The notes under the pieces are model-generated. The model did no database searches. It worked only from the letters and a program-made list of their open reading frames with translations, and had not been told where the DNA came from. 64,000 nt of DNA from positions 1 through 64,000 of the forward strand of contig JAIELX010000025.1 in NCBI GenBank assembly GCA_019752635.1, given 5' to 3'. This stretch comes from Candidatus Obscuribacterales bacterium. GTDB lineage: Bacteria; Cyanobacteriota; Vampirovibrionia; Obscuribacterales; Obscuribacteraceae. This document shows, piece after piece, positions 36,513-45,712 of the stretch; position 1 is the first letter of the stretch; every line of letters starts with the position of its first letter. A program made the translations under genes and the position numbers.

Positions 36513-37817
36513 CTATTTGCAAACTTCGGCGATGGACTGTTCGAGAATGTCCATGCCTTGTGTTGCTTCCTCGTCGCTCATGTTGAGCGGCGGGATCAAA
36601 CGCAATACGTGTCCGTGGCTGCCGCAAGTTAGCAGCAGCAATTTCTTTTCCAGCGCTTTGTTGAGTACAGCTTCGGCCAGGTCGTGGCTCGGGCTGCCGT
36701 CTGCATTCTGGAACTCGATACCGATCATGAGACCGATGCCGCGAATGTCGCCGACGCTCTTGCAGGAGGCGAGATTCTTTTTCAATCTCTCCAGCATGTG
36801 TTTTCCGAGTGCTTCTGCGCGTGCCGGTAGATTTTCGCTCTCAATAACATCGATGGTAGCCAGTGCTGCTGCACAAGATACCGGGTTGCCACCGAAAGTG
36901 GTGCCGTGGCGTCCGGGGAGCCATTTGTCGGTTAGCTCCTTGCGGGAGATGAAACCGGAAATAGGCATTCCGCCGCCCATTCCCTTCGCCATCAGCATAA
37001 CGTCAGGCTCAACTTGTGAATGCTCAATGGCGAACATCTTTCCGGTGCGACCGAAACCTGTTTGAACTTCGTCTGCAATAAGCAGAATGCCGTACTTCTC
37101 GGTAATCTTGCGAAGTTCTTGAAGATAGCCGTTTGGCGCGGGAACGTATCCGCCTTCACCTTGAACTGGCTCGATTAAGAATGCTGCGACTTGTTCCGGG
37201 TGAACCAATTGCTTGAACATCATGTCGATTTGGTGCAAGCATTCATCAACACATGCCTTTTCGTTGCCGCGGAACGCCGAGCGGTACGTATAAGGGAAAG
37301 GCACTGTGTAGATGTTGCCCGGTAGGGGCTCATACTTTTCGCGATAAGAAAGCTTGGAGGTGGTCAGTGCCGTGGTCATCAATGTGCGCCCGTGGAATGA
37401 ACCGCGGAAATTGACGATAACCGGACGACCGGTTACGTACTTGGCCAACTTTACTGCGCCTTCGACAGCTTCAGCGCCGCTGTTTGCCAGGAAGCTTGAA
37501 TTCAATTTCTTTGTGGGCGCGATTTGCGCAAGCTTTTGGCACAGCTCGATGTAGCGCTTGTGGTAAGTGGTAACCGACGTGTGCATTAGTTCGGCCGCTT
37601 GCTTTTGAACAGCTTCGACGACTTTGGGGTGGCAGTGACCGACATTGTTGACTGCAATCCCGGTGGCGAAGTCCAGGTAAGCATCGCCGTTCATGTCGTA
37701 GATGTACGACCCTTTTGCTTTCTCCGCAACAATTTTGGCCGTGCGTGCCAGCACTTGATTGACGTATGTCTGGTCAAGCTTGAGATATTCCAAATTGCGA
37801 TCAGTTGCAGTCACCAT
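36513..37817 (-). CDS. Class III aminotransferase, GABA/omega-amino acid type
   Basis: From ATG 37817 it has 434 residues, the usual size of GabT and ornithine/acetylornithine-type enzymes; the ribosome binding site CAGGAG lies six bases before. The frame is open further upstream (to 38036), but that part is Arg-rich and not family-like. Motifs: DFATGIAVNNVGHCHP, NSGAEAVEGA, FHGRTLMTTALTTSK, ADEVQTGFGRTG, the PLP lysine in LMAKGMGGG and TFGGNPVSCAAA. It transfers the terminal amino group of GABA, 5-aminovalerate or lysine to 2-oxoglutarate. First gene of the three-gene catabolic operon; about 40 bp separates it from the aldehyde dehydrogenase. Confidence 0.9.
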   Translation of the reverse strand: MVTATDRNLEYLKLDQTYVNQVLARTAKIVAEKAKGSYIYDMNGDAYLDFATGIAVNNVGHCHPKVVEAVQKQAAELMHTSVTTYHKRYIELCQKLAQIAPTKKLNSSFLANSGAEAVEGAVKLAKYVTGRPVIVNFRGSFHGRTLMTTALTTSKLSYREKYEPLPGNIYTVPFPYTYRSAFRGNEKACVDECLHQIDMMFKQLVHPEQVAAFLIEPVQGEGGYVPAPNGYLQELRKITEKYGILLIADEVQTGFGRTGKMFAIEHSQVEPDVMLMAKGMGGGMPISGFISRKELTDKWLPGRHGTTFGGNPVSCAAALATIDVIESENLPARAEALGKHMLERLKKNLASCKSVGDIRGIGLMIGIEFQNADGSPSHDLAEAVLNKALEKKLLLLTCGSHGHVLRLIPPLNMSDEEATQGMDILEQSIAEVCK

Positions 37818-38152
37818 GACAATCTCCTGTCCAACAAGTGCTTCTACGGTCTTTGCTTGTTTTGCGAGGTTGATGCGCGCGCGTCTAGCCGCACTGGCGC
37901 GTTCCGCCGCTCCCCGCGAGTACCAGGATTCTATCGGGTGTATATCAGGGGGCCTAAATATATAAGGATCTCTTCCGCTCTTTGAGCAATATCTTGAAAT
38001 CCATTTGCCAGCGCGATTTCCGCGCGAACTGAGCACTGTTTAATTTAAAAAACGTCACATTGGGACGCTGCGACCTCGCCACCTTAAATGGCTTGTCCGG
38101 AACAAAGTCCTTTTTTTAGTGCGTCTCACTAAGTCTGAATGAGCGTTAACAA
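37818..38152. other. Divergent intergenic region
   Basis: About 335 bp between the aminotransferase (minus) and the DUF6328 pseudogene (plus). It contains the Arg-rich upstream extension of the aminotransferase frame, which I judge non-coding. AT-rich stretches near 38040 (TTTAATTTAAAAAAC) and 38108-38117 (TTTTTTTAG) may hold promoters; no clear element is assigned. Confidence 0.35.
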
Positions 38153-38574
38153 ATGAGATCGATGATGGAGCCGCTACCGGCTCGTGTGCATCAAGTTGAA
38201 CTGCCTCTGGCCGATGCCGTTATGCAATCGCTGGAAGAAGCTCGAATGGTTCCCGGTACGCAAGCCTTGTTCGGCTTTCAGTTCATGGCCGTGTTTAATC
38301 AACCATTCGAAAGCCTGACTGCGAAATCAAGACTCTTCATTATGTTGCTAGTTGCTTTACGTGCTTGTCGATGACGTTATTGCTGAGTCCTGCTGCGTTT
38401 CACCGCCTGGTCAATGCTAAGAAAGCCTGGACGGATTTGCTTGATATCACGACGTTTCTTCATAACCATGGCCATGGGCTAACATCATCGGTGATGCTCT
38501 TTTTCTTCATGTTCAGCTGCTGGTTTCTTGTACCGCAGTTCTACAGGCTGAGCACAGTCGGCAAGTTTGAATAG
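38153..38574 (+). pseudogene. Frameshifted DUF6328-like membrane protein
   Basis: Two overlapping frames, 38153-38374 and 38365-38574, together give one small four-helix membrane protein of DUF6328 type. The first half reads LEEARMVPGTQALFGFQFMAVFNQPFE; the second reads LLLSPAAFHRLV and a final hydrophobic segment MLFFFMFSCWFLV. The frame must shift by one base around 38355-38370 to join them. There is no slippery heptamer, so this is either a broken gene or a sequencing error, not an obvious programmed shift. The family assignment is from memory of the conserved motifs (VLPGTQALLGFQ, APAAYHR). Confidence 0.7.
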
Positions 38575-38579
38575 TTCTT

Positions 38580-39080
38580 TTACTGGCGAAGAATGCCTAA
38601 GCCTTCCACTATCTGCGCGCCGGGAAGTTTCAGTAACTCGCAAGGGGGAAGCAGGAGTTTGGTCGAGCGATTGCCGCCACCAAGCACCACTTCTTCATTG
38701 CTCATAACTGCGCTGTCTATGTAGATGGGAAGGGGCGGAATGCCAACGGGCGTTACTCCGCCTAACTGCATTGAAGTTACTTCCAGTGTTTGCTCAGCTG
38801 AAGCAAAGGAGCATCGTTTCACTCCTAGCAATTGGCAAACCTTTTTATTCACGTCCAATTTGCAAGTTGCCAGAATTACGCAGCAAGCAAACTTAGTCGG
38901 CTCTGCTTTTCCTGCGCCCAAAATGGCGTTGCAAGTTCTAGCGGGCGGAATTTTGTAGTGCTCGCAAAAGGCTGCCGTATCGGCCATATTGGGATCACAT
39001 TGCATCACTTTATAGTCGAACTTGTATTCCAGTAAGGCCGCTGCCACCGATGGATGCAACTCATTGAGTAGATCACTCAT
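38580..39080 (-). CDS. YbaK/ProX-type aminoacyl-tRNA deacylase
   Basis: A 166-residue stand-alone editing domain of the YbaK family, which removes wrongly attached amino acids (for example Cys or Ala on tRNA-Pro). The typical glycine loop GGVTPVGIPPLP and the following IYIDSAVM, with VVLGGGNRSTKLLLPPCELLKL at the C-terminus, are family hallmarks; the lysine after the second strand (CKLDVNKKV) matches the catalytic lysine region. Its start ATG lies two bases after the stop of the preceding long gene, with no Shine-Dalgarno, so translation is probably coupled. Which tRNA it edits is unknown. Confidence 0.9.
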   Translation of the reverse strand: MSDLLNELHPSVAAALLEYKFDYKVMQCDPNMADTAAFCEHYKIPPARTCNAILGAGKAEPTKFACCVILATCKLDVNKKVCQLLGVKRCSFASAEQTLEVTSMQLGGVTPVGIPPLPIYIDSAVMSNEEVVLGGGNRSTKLLLPPCELLKLPGAQIVEGLGILRQ

Positions 39081-39082
39081 GG

Positions 39083-42000
39083 TTAGGAAATGTACTGATC
39101 TTGGGTTGACTTGATGCGTGCTCTAATGGCTTCGGCTGTGTCACGTAGCTTCTGCAGAGAGCTGTCGGCCGTTTTGCGCACACTGTAGGCATCTGCTTCC
39201 ATGGAAGAAATCAAATCTTCCTGAAGCACTCTTGCCTTGTCTTCCATGTTTGCAATTTGACCACGAAGCGAATCGTTCACATGGTCGTTCAAATCGTTGC
39301 CGATCTTCTGTAGCCGCTGAAGTACTGCTACTCGAGCTTCTGCGATTTCAGGTTCCGACTCGATGCTTGTAGTATTTGAGAGGGTTGCAATTTCGTTCTC
39401 TATGAGTGTCAACTCTTCGGAGGTAATCGACGAAAGTGCTTTTACTTCTTCTGTTTTTTCTTCGAAGAATCTCGACAATGTTTCCAAAGTTTGATCGAGA
39501 TCGGCTTTTTCCTTGTCACCGGTGAAGACCGTTATCTCTACTGCTTCCTTTGCCATCGCGTCGATGGTGTCCTTGCTGGAATTCAAAAGCGGCGTTATCT
39601 CCGCCAGTCGCACCTCGGCATCGCTGTCTAGTTCTAGTCGCAGTTGTTCGCGCAGCGTAAGCGTCAATCCTGGCAAAGATTGTTTTGCGCTGGCAATACG
39701 TTCTAATAGAATCTCTCTGCAGAGCCGGTCTGCTTCCATTGAGAGGTTTAGTCCCGCCAGGTTTGCCGAACGTGACAGGCTGGCGCACAGCTGTTCAACA
39801 ACCGTATTCAAGCGAGCGATAACAAAATTGCGAATTTCCTGAAGTTCGTCTGCGAAGCGAGCGATCGCCTCCTTCTCCTCTGTTAGGACGGCGCTTTCGG
39901 TGATTGCAACTCGTCCGCGCAACTTCGTTAGTCGAGCTTGTAGCTCGTCCATGATTTCTGCTTCTACCTGGTCGAGCTTTTCAGTGTGTACTTTCAGCTC
40001 AAGATTTAATGCTTCCGCGCCTCTTTCGCGAGCGCGATCCATGTGGATCAGCAGCGATTCACCCTGGATGCTAAGCGGCGTAATCTCTTCCGGTGAGGCG
40101 GCGAGTTCTTGCAGGAGTGATTCGCGTTCTTGCAAGATTCCTTGCGAAGCGGTGTCTGCAAATCCGGCCAGGAGTCCTCTTCCTTCCTCGGCTGATGTGC
40201 GTAGTTCGCTCTTAACCTCATCTCCAGCGGCAGTAACTTTTCGGAAAAGTACTGTTTTCAGGTTCGTTATGTTTCTTTCGCTCGCTTCTTCTTTGATTTG
40301 CACTTTTCGCAAATTGAAGATACGGTCTTTGACCAGGCGTTCCTGAATCTCGATCAACTTTTCTTCGATGCGAACACCAGCGCGTTGTGCCTGCTGTTCC
40401 AGTTTCGCGATTAAGCCGCTTGATCCCCCCGGCAATAGACCGGAGCCCAGTTTAAGATCCAGCAACCCCGCTGTCAGAACTCCCGGTATCGAAGGTGATG
40501 GCACAGGTTGTGCCGGCGAGCGCACCGGGATTGGTGGTAGCTCCAGTAATGGTGGCAACGCACCTGTGGCACCGACCGGTGGTGGCGGAACTGAGGACGA
40601 TTCCTGCTCGGATGACGTTGCTTCTGTAACTTCTGCGACCGGAGCCAAATCTCCTGGTGTGTCGTCCAAGAACAGTTCCTGGCTTGTCTCGGTCTGTGCG
40701 TCGGCGGCGGCCAACTCAAGAGTGGTGGCTGCGTCGGACACTACTTCTCCGGGCTGTTCCTCGGCGGGTAGCTCGTCGCTTTGAAAGTCTGAAAACAATG
40801 CCGACAACGAAGCTGCATTTTCGGAATCGGCGGGGGCAAGGGACGATGTTGTGCTGTCGGTTGATGCGGCAAGGTCGGATAGCACTGAAGAAAGTTGGGG
40901 ACTTTCACTCTCCGCTTCGTGGTCGGGAAATGCATCAGGAAGCATGTCGGAGAACAAAGATGACAAAGAGGGGGATTCGGTTTGCGAAGATTCTACAGGC
41001 TGATCGTTTGATGTCGCTGGGGCTTCCTCTGTTTGGGGTGAAGATTCCGGTGCCGCATCGGCCTTCTCGGCTGGAGCCTCTACCGATTCTGCACTGGCGT
41101 CCAAACCTGCCGCTACCTCTTCCAATGCAGCAGCCATTTGACTGAGGTCTTCCGTTTGATCAGTCGTTACAGGTTCTTCGGCGGAGGAAGGGACTGATTC
41201 AGTTGTGAGACTGACTCCGGGTTTGTCCTCATCGAGCGATGCTGTTAGCGGGGGCTCCTGCCATTCGCCGATGGTATCGGAAGTTGTGGCTTCCGCGTCT
41301 GCCGAAGTGGAGCCGACATCTTCCCAATCGGAAAACAGTGAGGACAGCCCGCTTGCGGTGCCGGGTTTTGTCTCTCCGGTCGCTTCAGGCTGCGACGGTG
41401 GTGACGTTGTGTCCTCCGCTGCTGCGGACTGTTCGTCCTGTGGTGCGACTGCGGTTCCGGGGGCTGCCTCCATCGCCGCGGTTCGCGGTGCGACATCGGC
41501 GGTAGCTGCTGCTTCTACTTGGGTGTCATGCGTAGCACCTTCCGCCGCGGCGCTCATTTCCACTTCTGCAGCATGCTGCCCGCCCTCGGTCGGTGACGCA
41601 CTTCGTACTTCTGTGGTTTGCTGCGGGGCTATCGGCGCAGCCGCTGCGCTGACTGGTTCGATTTCCGGCGTTGACTCAGCCACCGGTTCCTGCCAGTCGG
41701 CGAAGAGTGCACCCAGCCCACCTGTGTTCGCGGGCTTCGCGATAGGGGGCGGCGCCGGAGTCGGCGCTGCATCCTCCCAGTCGGGGAAGAGCGCGGAGAG
41801 ACCTGTTGCTGGTTTGGCGCTCTCTGCCGTCACTGGTTTGATTGGTGTTAAAGCCGATTTCTCTGTTGGAACTGGATCCGCGGGATCCGAAAATAGTGCG
41901 GCAAGGCTTGGTTTTGCGGACTCACCGGTCTTGGATGCCGGTTTGTCGGCCTTTGTCGGTTCCGGTTTGTCAGCGGCCTCTGGCTCTTCCCAGTCGGAGA

Positions 42001-42811
42001 ATAGACTGGATATTCCCAGCCCGCCTGGCTTCTTTGCGACCGGAGCCGCTCCGCCCGGCGACCCGGGAGCTTTCGGAACTTCATCAAAGAGCGCCGATAA
42101 CGGCAACGCTTCACCAGCGGGTGCAGGCGCACCGGCTGTGGAATCGGCGGTCGGCGATTCCTTGCGCACTCCGGACATTTTTGTGCGTAGATTGGGCACG
42201 CGGTCGGGTGAAGGCTCAGAGTCTTCGTCCTTGAATAAATAGTAAGCAAGTGATTCGATCTCGACGGGCTGCTTTTCGCCGGACGGCTCGACTGCAACTC
42301 CGATATGGTCCAGGAATACATGAAGTGGATCAGGCAAACCTCTGGGGGCTGCGCTGCGCTGGCCGTTACCCCATTTGTGCATTTCGCTGAGGTCGGTCAG
42401 ATGTTGCCCCTGTTTCAACGGTTCGTTGAGTCTTGCTAGCAAATAGTAAAGTCCAGTTTTATTTTCGAGCGCTTCTTCCGCTTTGGCGGTAAGCATATCG
42501 CCAACAAATCCCATTTCAAATTTGTCGCCGCTCATCGCAAAACCCATCGGCCAGTCGCCGTCGAGCCGAAACACGTTAATCAGGCTTGTGGCTCTAAAAC
42601 TATCGCCCTCGCTTACTCCGATACCTTTAGTGGGGTCGCCGAATTGCGATCGAGTGACATCGAGAAAGAACAATATATCGCCGATTCCCAGGCTCTCTAC
42701 TTCCTTGCTCGACCACTCATCGGCGCTAACGGACCCGTCGGGAGGGAGGTAGCGCAGGTATTGGATGACTGTGCGAAAAGGCAGGTTTGCTTGAAATAAC
42801 GAGAAGCTCAT
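39083..42811 (-). CDS. Scaffold-like protein: N-terminal domain, nine L-x-x-L-F-x-D-W motifs, coiled-coil C-terminus
   Basis: 1242 residues, not recognised. Residues 1-190 look globular. Residues 200-800 are Pro/Ala/Glu/Ser/Thr-rich and disordered, but carry a motif (L/I)-x-x-L-F-x-D-(W/F): at 238-244, 267-274, 303-309, 338-345, 366-373, 489-496, 616-622, 640-646 (LSSVLSD, diverged) and 669-676. Five of nine have the aromatic residue after the Asp. The last 400 residues are long helices with E/K/L/A heptads, probably coiled coil. ATG 42811 overlaps the stop of the upstream gene (ATGA), preceded by AGGAGAA. It is the third of three co-transcribed coiled-coil proteins. It could be a multivalent scaffold that recruits a partner by the repeated motif; the partner is unknown. 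Confidence 0.8.
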   Translation of the reverse strand: MSFSLFQANLPFRTVIQYLRYLPPDGSVSADEWSSKEVESLGIGDILFFLDVTRSQFGDPTKGIGVSEGDSFRATSLINVFRLDGDWPMGFAMSGDKFEMGFVGDMLTAKAEEALENKTGLYYLLARLNEPLKQGQHLTDLSEMHKWGNGQRSAAPRGLPDPLHVFLDHIGVAVEPSGEKQPVEIESLAYYLFKDEDSEPSPDRVPNLRTKMSGVRKESPTADSTAGAPAPAGEALPLSALFDEVPKAPGSPGGAAPVAKKPGGLGISSLFSDWEEPEAADKPEPTKADKPASKTGESAKPSLAALFSDPADPVPTEKSALTPIKPVTAESAKPATGLSALFPDWEDAAPTPAPPPIAKPANTGGLGALFADWQEPVAESTPEIEPVSAAAAPIAPQQTTEVRSASPTEGGQHAAEVEMSAAAEGATHDTQVEAAATADVAPRTAAMEAAPGTAVAPQDEQSAAAEDTTSPPSQPEATGETKPGTASGLSSLFSDWEDVGSTSADAEATTSDTIGEWQEPPLTASLDEDKPGVSLTTESVPSSAEEPVTTDQTEDLSQMAAALEEVAAGLDASAESVEAPAEKADAAPESSPQTEEAPATSNDQPVESSQTESPSLSSLFSDMLPDAFPDHEAESESPQLSSVLSDLAASTDSTTSSLAPADSENAASLSALFSDFQSDELPAEEQPGEVVSDAATTLELAAADAQTETSQELFLDDTPGDLAPVAEVTEATSSEQESSSVPPPPVGATGALPPLLELPPIPVRSPAQPVPSPSIPGVLTAGLLDLKLGSGLLPGGSSGLIAKLEQQAQRAGVRIEEKLIEIQERLVKDRIFNLRKVQIKEEASERNITNLKTVLFRKVTAAGDEVKSELRTSAEEGRGLLAGFADTASQGILQERESLLQELAASPEEITPLSIQGESLLIHMDRARERGAEALNLELKVHTEKLDQVEAEIMDELQARLTKLRGRVAITESAVLTEEKEAIARFADELQEIRNFVIARLNTVVEQLCASLSRSANLAGLNLSMEADRLCREILLERIASAKQSLPGLTLTLREQLRLELDSDAEVRLAEITPLLNSSKDTIDAMAKEAVEITVFTGDKEKADLDQTLETLSRFFEEKTEEVKALSSITSEELTLIENEIATLSNTTSIESEPEIAEARVAVLQRLQKIGNDLNDHVNDSLRGQIANMEDKARVLQEDLISSMEADAYSVRKTADSSLQKLRDTAEAIRARIKSTQDQYIS

Positions 42812-44151
42812 GCTTGTTCTCCTGCCTCGCCTGCTGCGGCTTTGATAAGTTCAATTGCAACACTTTCTGCGTCTTCGAATTCCTTTAGCAACGACGCTGC
42901 GCGATTTTCCATTTCAATCTGCGTTGATTCGGCTGTTGCTCGAAACTCTTTAACGCAGTTGTCGTGTGCCGTCACTATTGAAGTCTCTGCATCGAGACAG
43001 ATTGTCGATAGCCGTGCCAGGCAGTCGCGGGAGATATCGGCCAGTCTGGTTTCAAAGCCTGATTCGATTTCTTGAAGATCTTTCGAGATCTTCTCCAACA
43101 TCGAGGTTCGTTCTGTTGCCACCAGATCTCGATTTGTTCGCGCCGCTTCAAGTTTTGCCGTAATCGACTCCTCGGCTTGTGAGGAAATTGCGCTGGCTCG
43201 CTCGCGAATCACATCTTCATTGGATGTCATTGATTGCTTGAGCTGATCAAGAAAGGATTCGCTGTCTTTTCGAAATGACGCTAGTTTCGAAGCCAACTCC
43301 AGGCGCCCGCTTTCGAGACCTTCCTGCAATTCGTCGAAGGCACCTGTGCTTAACGCGTGCCTGCTCTGAAGAGCTGTCGCTAAAACTGTATCGTAAGAAG
43401 ACCGCAAACGTGTCTCGGCGGCCTCAAAATCCTTGTCCAGACTGGTGGCATGATCGGTGGCTGTTTCTTCGAGAGTTTGGGCCAATTCCCTAGCGGTCTC
43501 ATCCAGCGTGACCAAGTGTTGATCAACTAATTGAGAGAAGGCAACCGATTGCTGCTCAAGTGCCCGGTATGCTGCGTGAGATTTCTCTGCGAACTCTGCT
43601 TGCAGTTCTGCGGGAACAGCAGATTCTTTCTCGAATAGCGTTGCTGCTATCGATTCCATTCGCGCCGTGAAGTCCAGGAATCTGGCTCGCGCTTGCGTGT
43701 GAAGTTGTTCGGATGCGTAGATTCCATTGGCTCGCAGATGGGTGGTTAGCGTATTCAGTTCTGTTTCGAAAACGGCCAGTCGATACTCTGCTTCGTTAGT
43801 CGATTTTTGAATCAGCGATTCGCGTACTCGGGCAATGTCGTCTGTTAAACTTCGCAGCGACAAACGCAACGAATCGATCAGGCTTGCATAGAACCTGTCG
43901 TTCTCTTCTTGTTCGGCGGCAATGGCTTGAGATACAGCTTCCATTGCGGCCGCTGTATAACCGAAAATTTGTCCTTCTTCGGCGTCCAAGGTCTTTTCCA
44001 TGAACTGCATGACTTGAGATTCTTTGCGACCACACGCCTCTACGGCCGCAGATGCGGATGATTCAAGGTTCTGCTTCTCGGCCTGCTCCAGCTGTTCAAG
44101 GCGTCTGGTGCCACCGTCGAATATGTCTTGTAGCTTGCGTCCCCCGCTCAT
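42808..44151 (-). CDS. Coiled-coil protein (second of the three-gene operon)
   Basis: 447 residues, almost entirely helical and rich in Glu, Ala, Leu, Ser, with no Pro-rich region and no membrane segment or signal peptide. Heptad patterns run from about residue 10 to the end, for example LDETARELAQTLEETATDH and LEEFEDAESVAIELIKAAAG-like stretches. GGAGATTGAT precedes ATG 44151. It lies 16 bp after the first coiled-coil gene, and its stop overlaps the start of the motif-repeat gene. Such proteins can form filaments or coat granules; which applies here is not known. The amphipathic periodicity also recalls apolipoprotein-like repeats. Confidence 0.8.
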   Translation of the reverse strand: MSGGRKLQDIFDGGTRRLEQLEQAEKQNLESSASAAVEACGRKESQVMQFMEKTLDAEEGQIFGYTAAAMEAVSQAIAAEQEENDRFYASLIDSLRLSLRSLTDDIARVRESLIQKSTNEAEYRLAVFETELNTLTTHLRANGIYASEQLHTQARARFLDFTARMESIAATLFEKESAVPAELQAEFAEKSHAAYRALEQQSVAFSQLVDQHLVTLDETARELAQTLEETATDHATSLDKDFEAAETRLRSSYDTVLATALQSRHALSTGAFDELQEGLESGRLELASKLASFRKDSESFLDQLKQSMTSNEDVIRERASAISSQAEESITAKLEAARTNRDLVATERTSMLEKISKDLQEIESGFETRLADISRDCLARLSTICLDAETSIVTAHDNCVKEFRATAESTQIEMENRAASLLKEFEDAESVAIELIKAAAGEAGEQA

Positions 44152-44167
44152 ATCAATCTCCGCTCAG

Positions 44168-45568
44168 TTAAAATTCCAGGCTGGCGCTACGAATAGTTTG
44201 AACGATATCGGCGGCATCGCGACCGTCTTTCTCGATACGAACTAGTTGTGTTTGTAGCTCGGTCACTTGTTTGTCGAAATCTTGCTTGGTTCGCACCAGC
44301 TCTTTTTGCATCAGTTTGAACTCGCGTTCCAGGCTTTCGCAAGCCGAGTCGCGTGCATTTTCAATGCGTTTTTCGAAAGCGGTCACAGACTTTTGGAAGT
44401 CACCTTCGATTCTGTTTGCGGCATTACCGGCGGTATCGATCATCTCTTGCCCCAGGCGGCGGAAAAGGGCATTCAGCTGCTCTCGAGCGCGAGCGTCCTT
44501 TGCGCCTCCGGGAGACTTGGCGTCTTTGACTTCTTCGTCGACAGACTTCTCAAACGTCTCATATAGCTTTTCGAACTTCTCGACGTAATCACGCTGCAAC
44601 TCTTTCAATGTTGCATGCAAGTCATTCCGAGTGGACATAATCCTTTCTTCCGCTTTACGCGCGGCGTTCATAATTTCTGTTCGCGATTGCGCGAGCATGT
44701 TTTTCAGTCGTGCATCGTAAAGTGTGTTGAGCAAAGAGGAAAGGTCAGACATGGAAACGTCGAACGATACCGATACTTCTTCAGCGTATTGCTTTCCGCC
44801 TAAAGTTACAGCTTTCAAATTTTCCAAACAGTTCGTTTGTTCTAATTTCAAAGCATCGAGACTCTGTTGCTTCGTTGCATCAAGGACTTGAGGGGCGCTC
44901 TTTTCTTGAGCGGCAATTGCCGACGTAAATTGCTGCTCACTTGTGCCTGCGGGACCGGAACGCGCCGACAGCAGTGCATCAATTTTGGCGATGGCCTCTG
45001 CTACTGAGTTAGTCGCTTCGGACTCGATAAATTCAGATGCAGTGGCTAGCGATTCAAGCTGCCCGGCAGATTTATCCGTCAAAAATGATAGGAGGTCTTG
45101 ACCGGTCGCGGCAACCTCGCCACGCACCGCATCGTATTTTGCAAGAGCGTCGGCCTGAGGACCGGATAGCAGCGCTTGCAGTTCCGTCATCTTTTCAGAC
45201 AGTGTGCGCGAAAATTCAGCGGCTGTTTCATCGACTCTAATTGCCAGACGACCGCGTGACTCTTTGCCTGTGTCTATTATTGCCTGAATTTCGTTTTGCT
45301 TGTATTCAGCCAGCCGTTTCAGGATCTCTTCCCGATCGCGTTGCAGGGCTTCGATGGTATTGCGAAGCCGCGTATCCATCCGGTCCTCGGCTGAGCGGGC
45401 TTCGTCGACGAATGAGCGACCGAGCTCCTGGTTAAACGTCGTCAGGTGATCGCAAAATACGCTCACCAGTTTTTCAAGTTCGGCTGAAGCCTTTGACAAA
45501 GCTTCAGACATCAGTTTCGCTGTCGAGTCTAGATTATTATCTGTCGCCCGATTACCCGAAGATTCCAT
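44168..45568 (-). CDS. Coiled-coil protein (first of the three-gene operon)
   Basis: 466 residues, helical and charged, without signal peptide or membrane segments. The ATG at 45568 has GGGAG six bases upstream and is preferred to the TTG at 45583. Coiled-coil helices run throughout (MSEALSKASAELEKLVSVF to LVRTKQDFDKQVTELQTQLVR), with short Gly/Pro breaks near the middle and a basic/acidic linker KDAKSPGGAKDAR about two thirds along. It resembles its two downstream neighbours in length and composition, which suggests they arose together or bind one another. It lies about 140 bp after the lon stop on the same strand. Confidence 0.8.
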   Translation of the reverse strand: MESSGNRATDNNLDSTAKLMSEALSKASAELEKLVSVFCDHLTTFNQELGRSFVDEARSAEDRMDTRLRNTIEALQRDREEILKRLAEYKQNEIQAIIDTGKESRGRLAIRVDETAAEFSRTLSEKMTELQALLSGPQADALAKYDAVRGEVAATGQDLLSFLTDKSAGQLESLATASEFIESEATNSVAEAIAKIDALLSARSGPAGTSEQQFTSAIAAQEKSAPQVLDATKQQSLDALKLEQTNCLENLKAVTLGGKQYAEEVSVSFDVSMSDLSSLLNTLYDARLKNMLAQSRTEIMNAARKAEERIMSTRNDLHATLKELQRDYVEKFEKLYETFEKSVDEEVKDAKSPGGAKDARAREQLNALFRRLGQEMIDTAGNAANRIEGDFQKSVTAFEKRIENARDSACESLEREFKLMQKELVRTKQDFDKQVTELQTQLVRIEKDGRDAADIVQTIRSASLEF

Positions 45569-45712
45569 TAGTGTCTCCCGCAAGACAAGTTCGGGAATTA
45601 CCTACCAAACTATTTATGCCACCGCCAATTCAATATTCCTCTATGCAATCTCAAGCAGATTACACGGCGATGATTCGTCAATATTATAAACTTTCGGCGA
45701 GGGAAACCGGAG

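Noticed and set aside
38355..38374. Programmed frameshift in the DUF6328-like gene
   Set aside because: No slippery heptamer or stimulating stem is visible.
41205..42242. 345-residue open frame on the plus strand inside the motif-repeat gene
   Set aside because: It lies fully opposite the coding, low-complexity part of a real gene on the minus strand, has no ribosome binding site and consists of Ser/Ala-rich runs, so it is a shadow frame.
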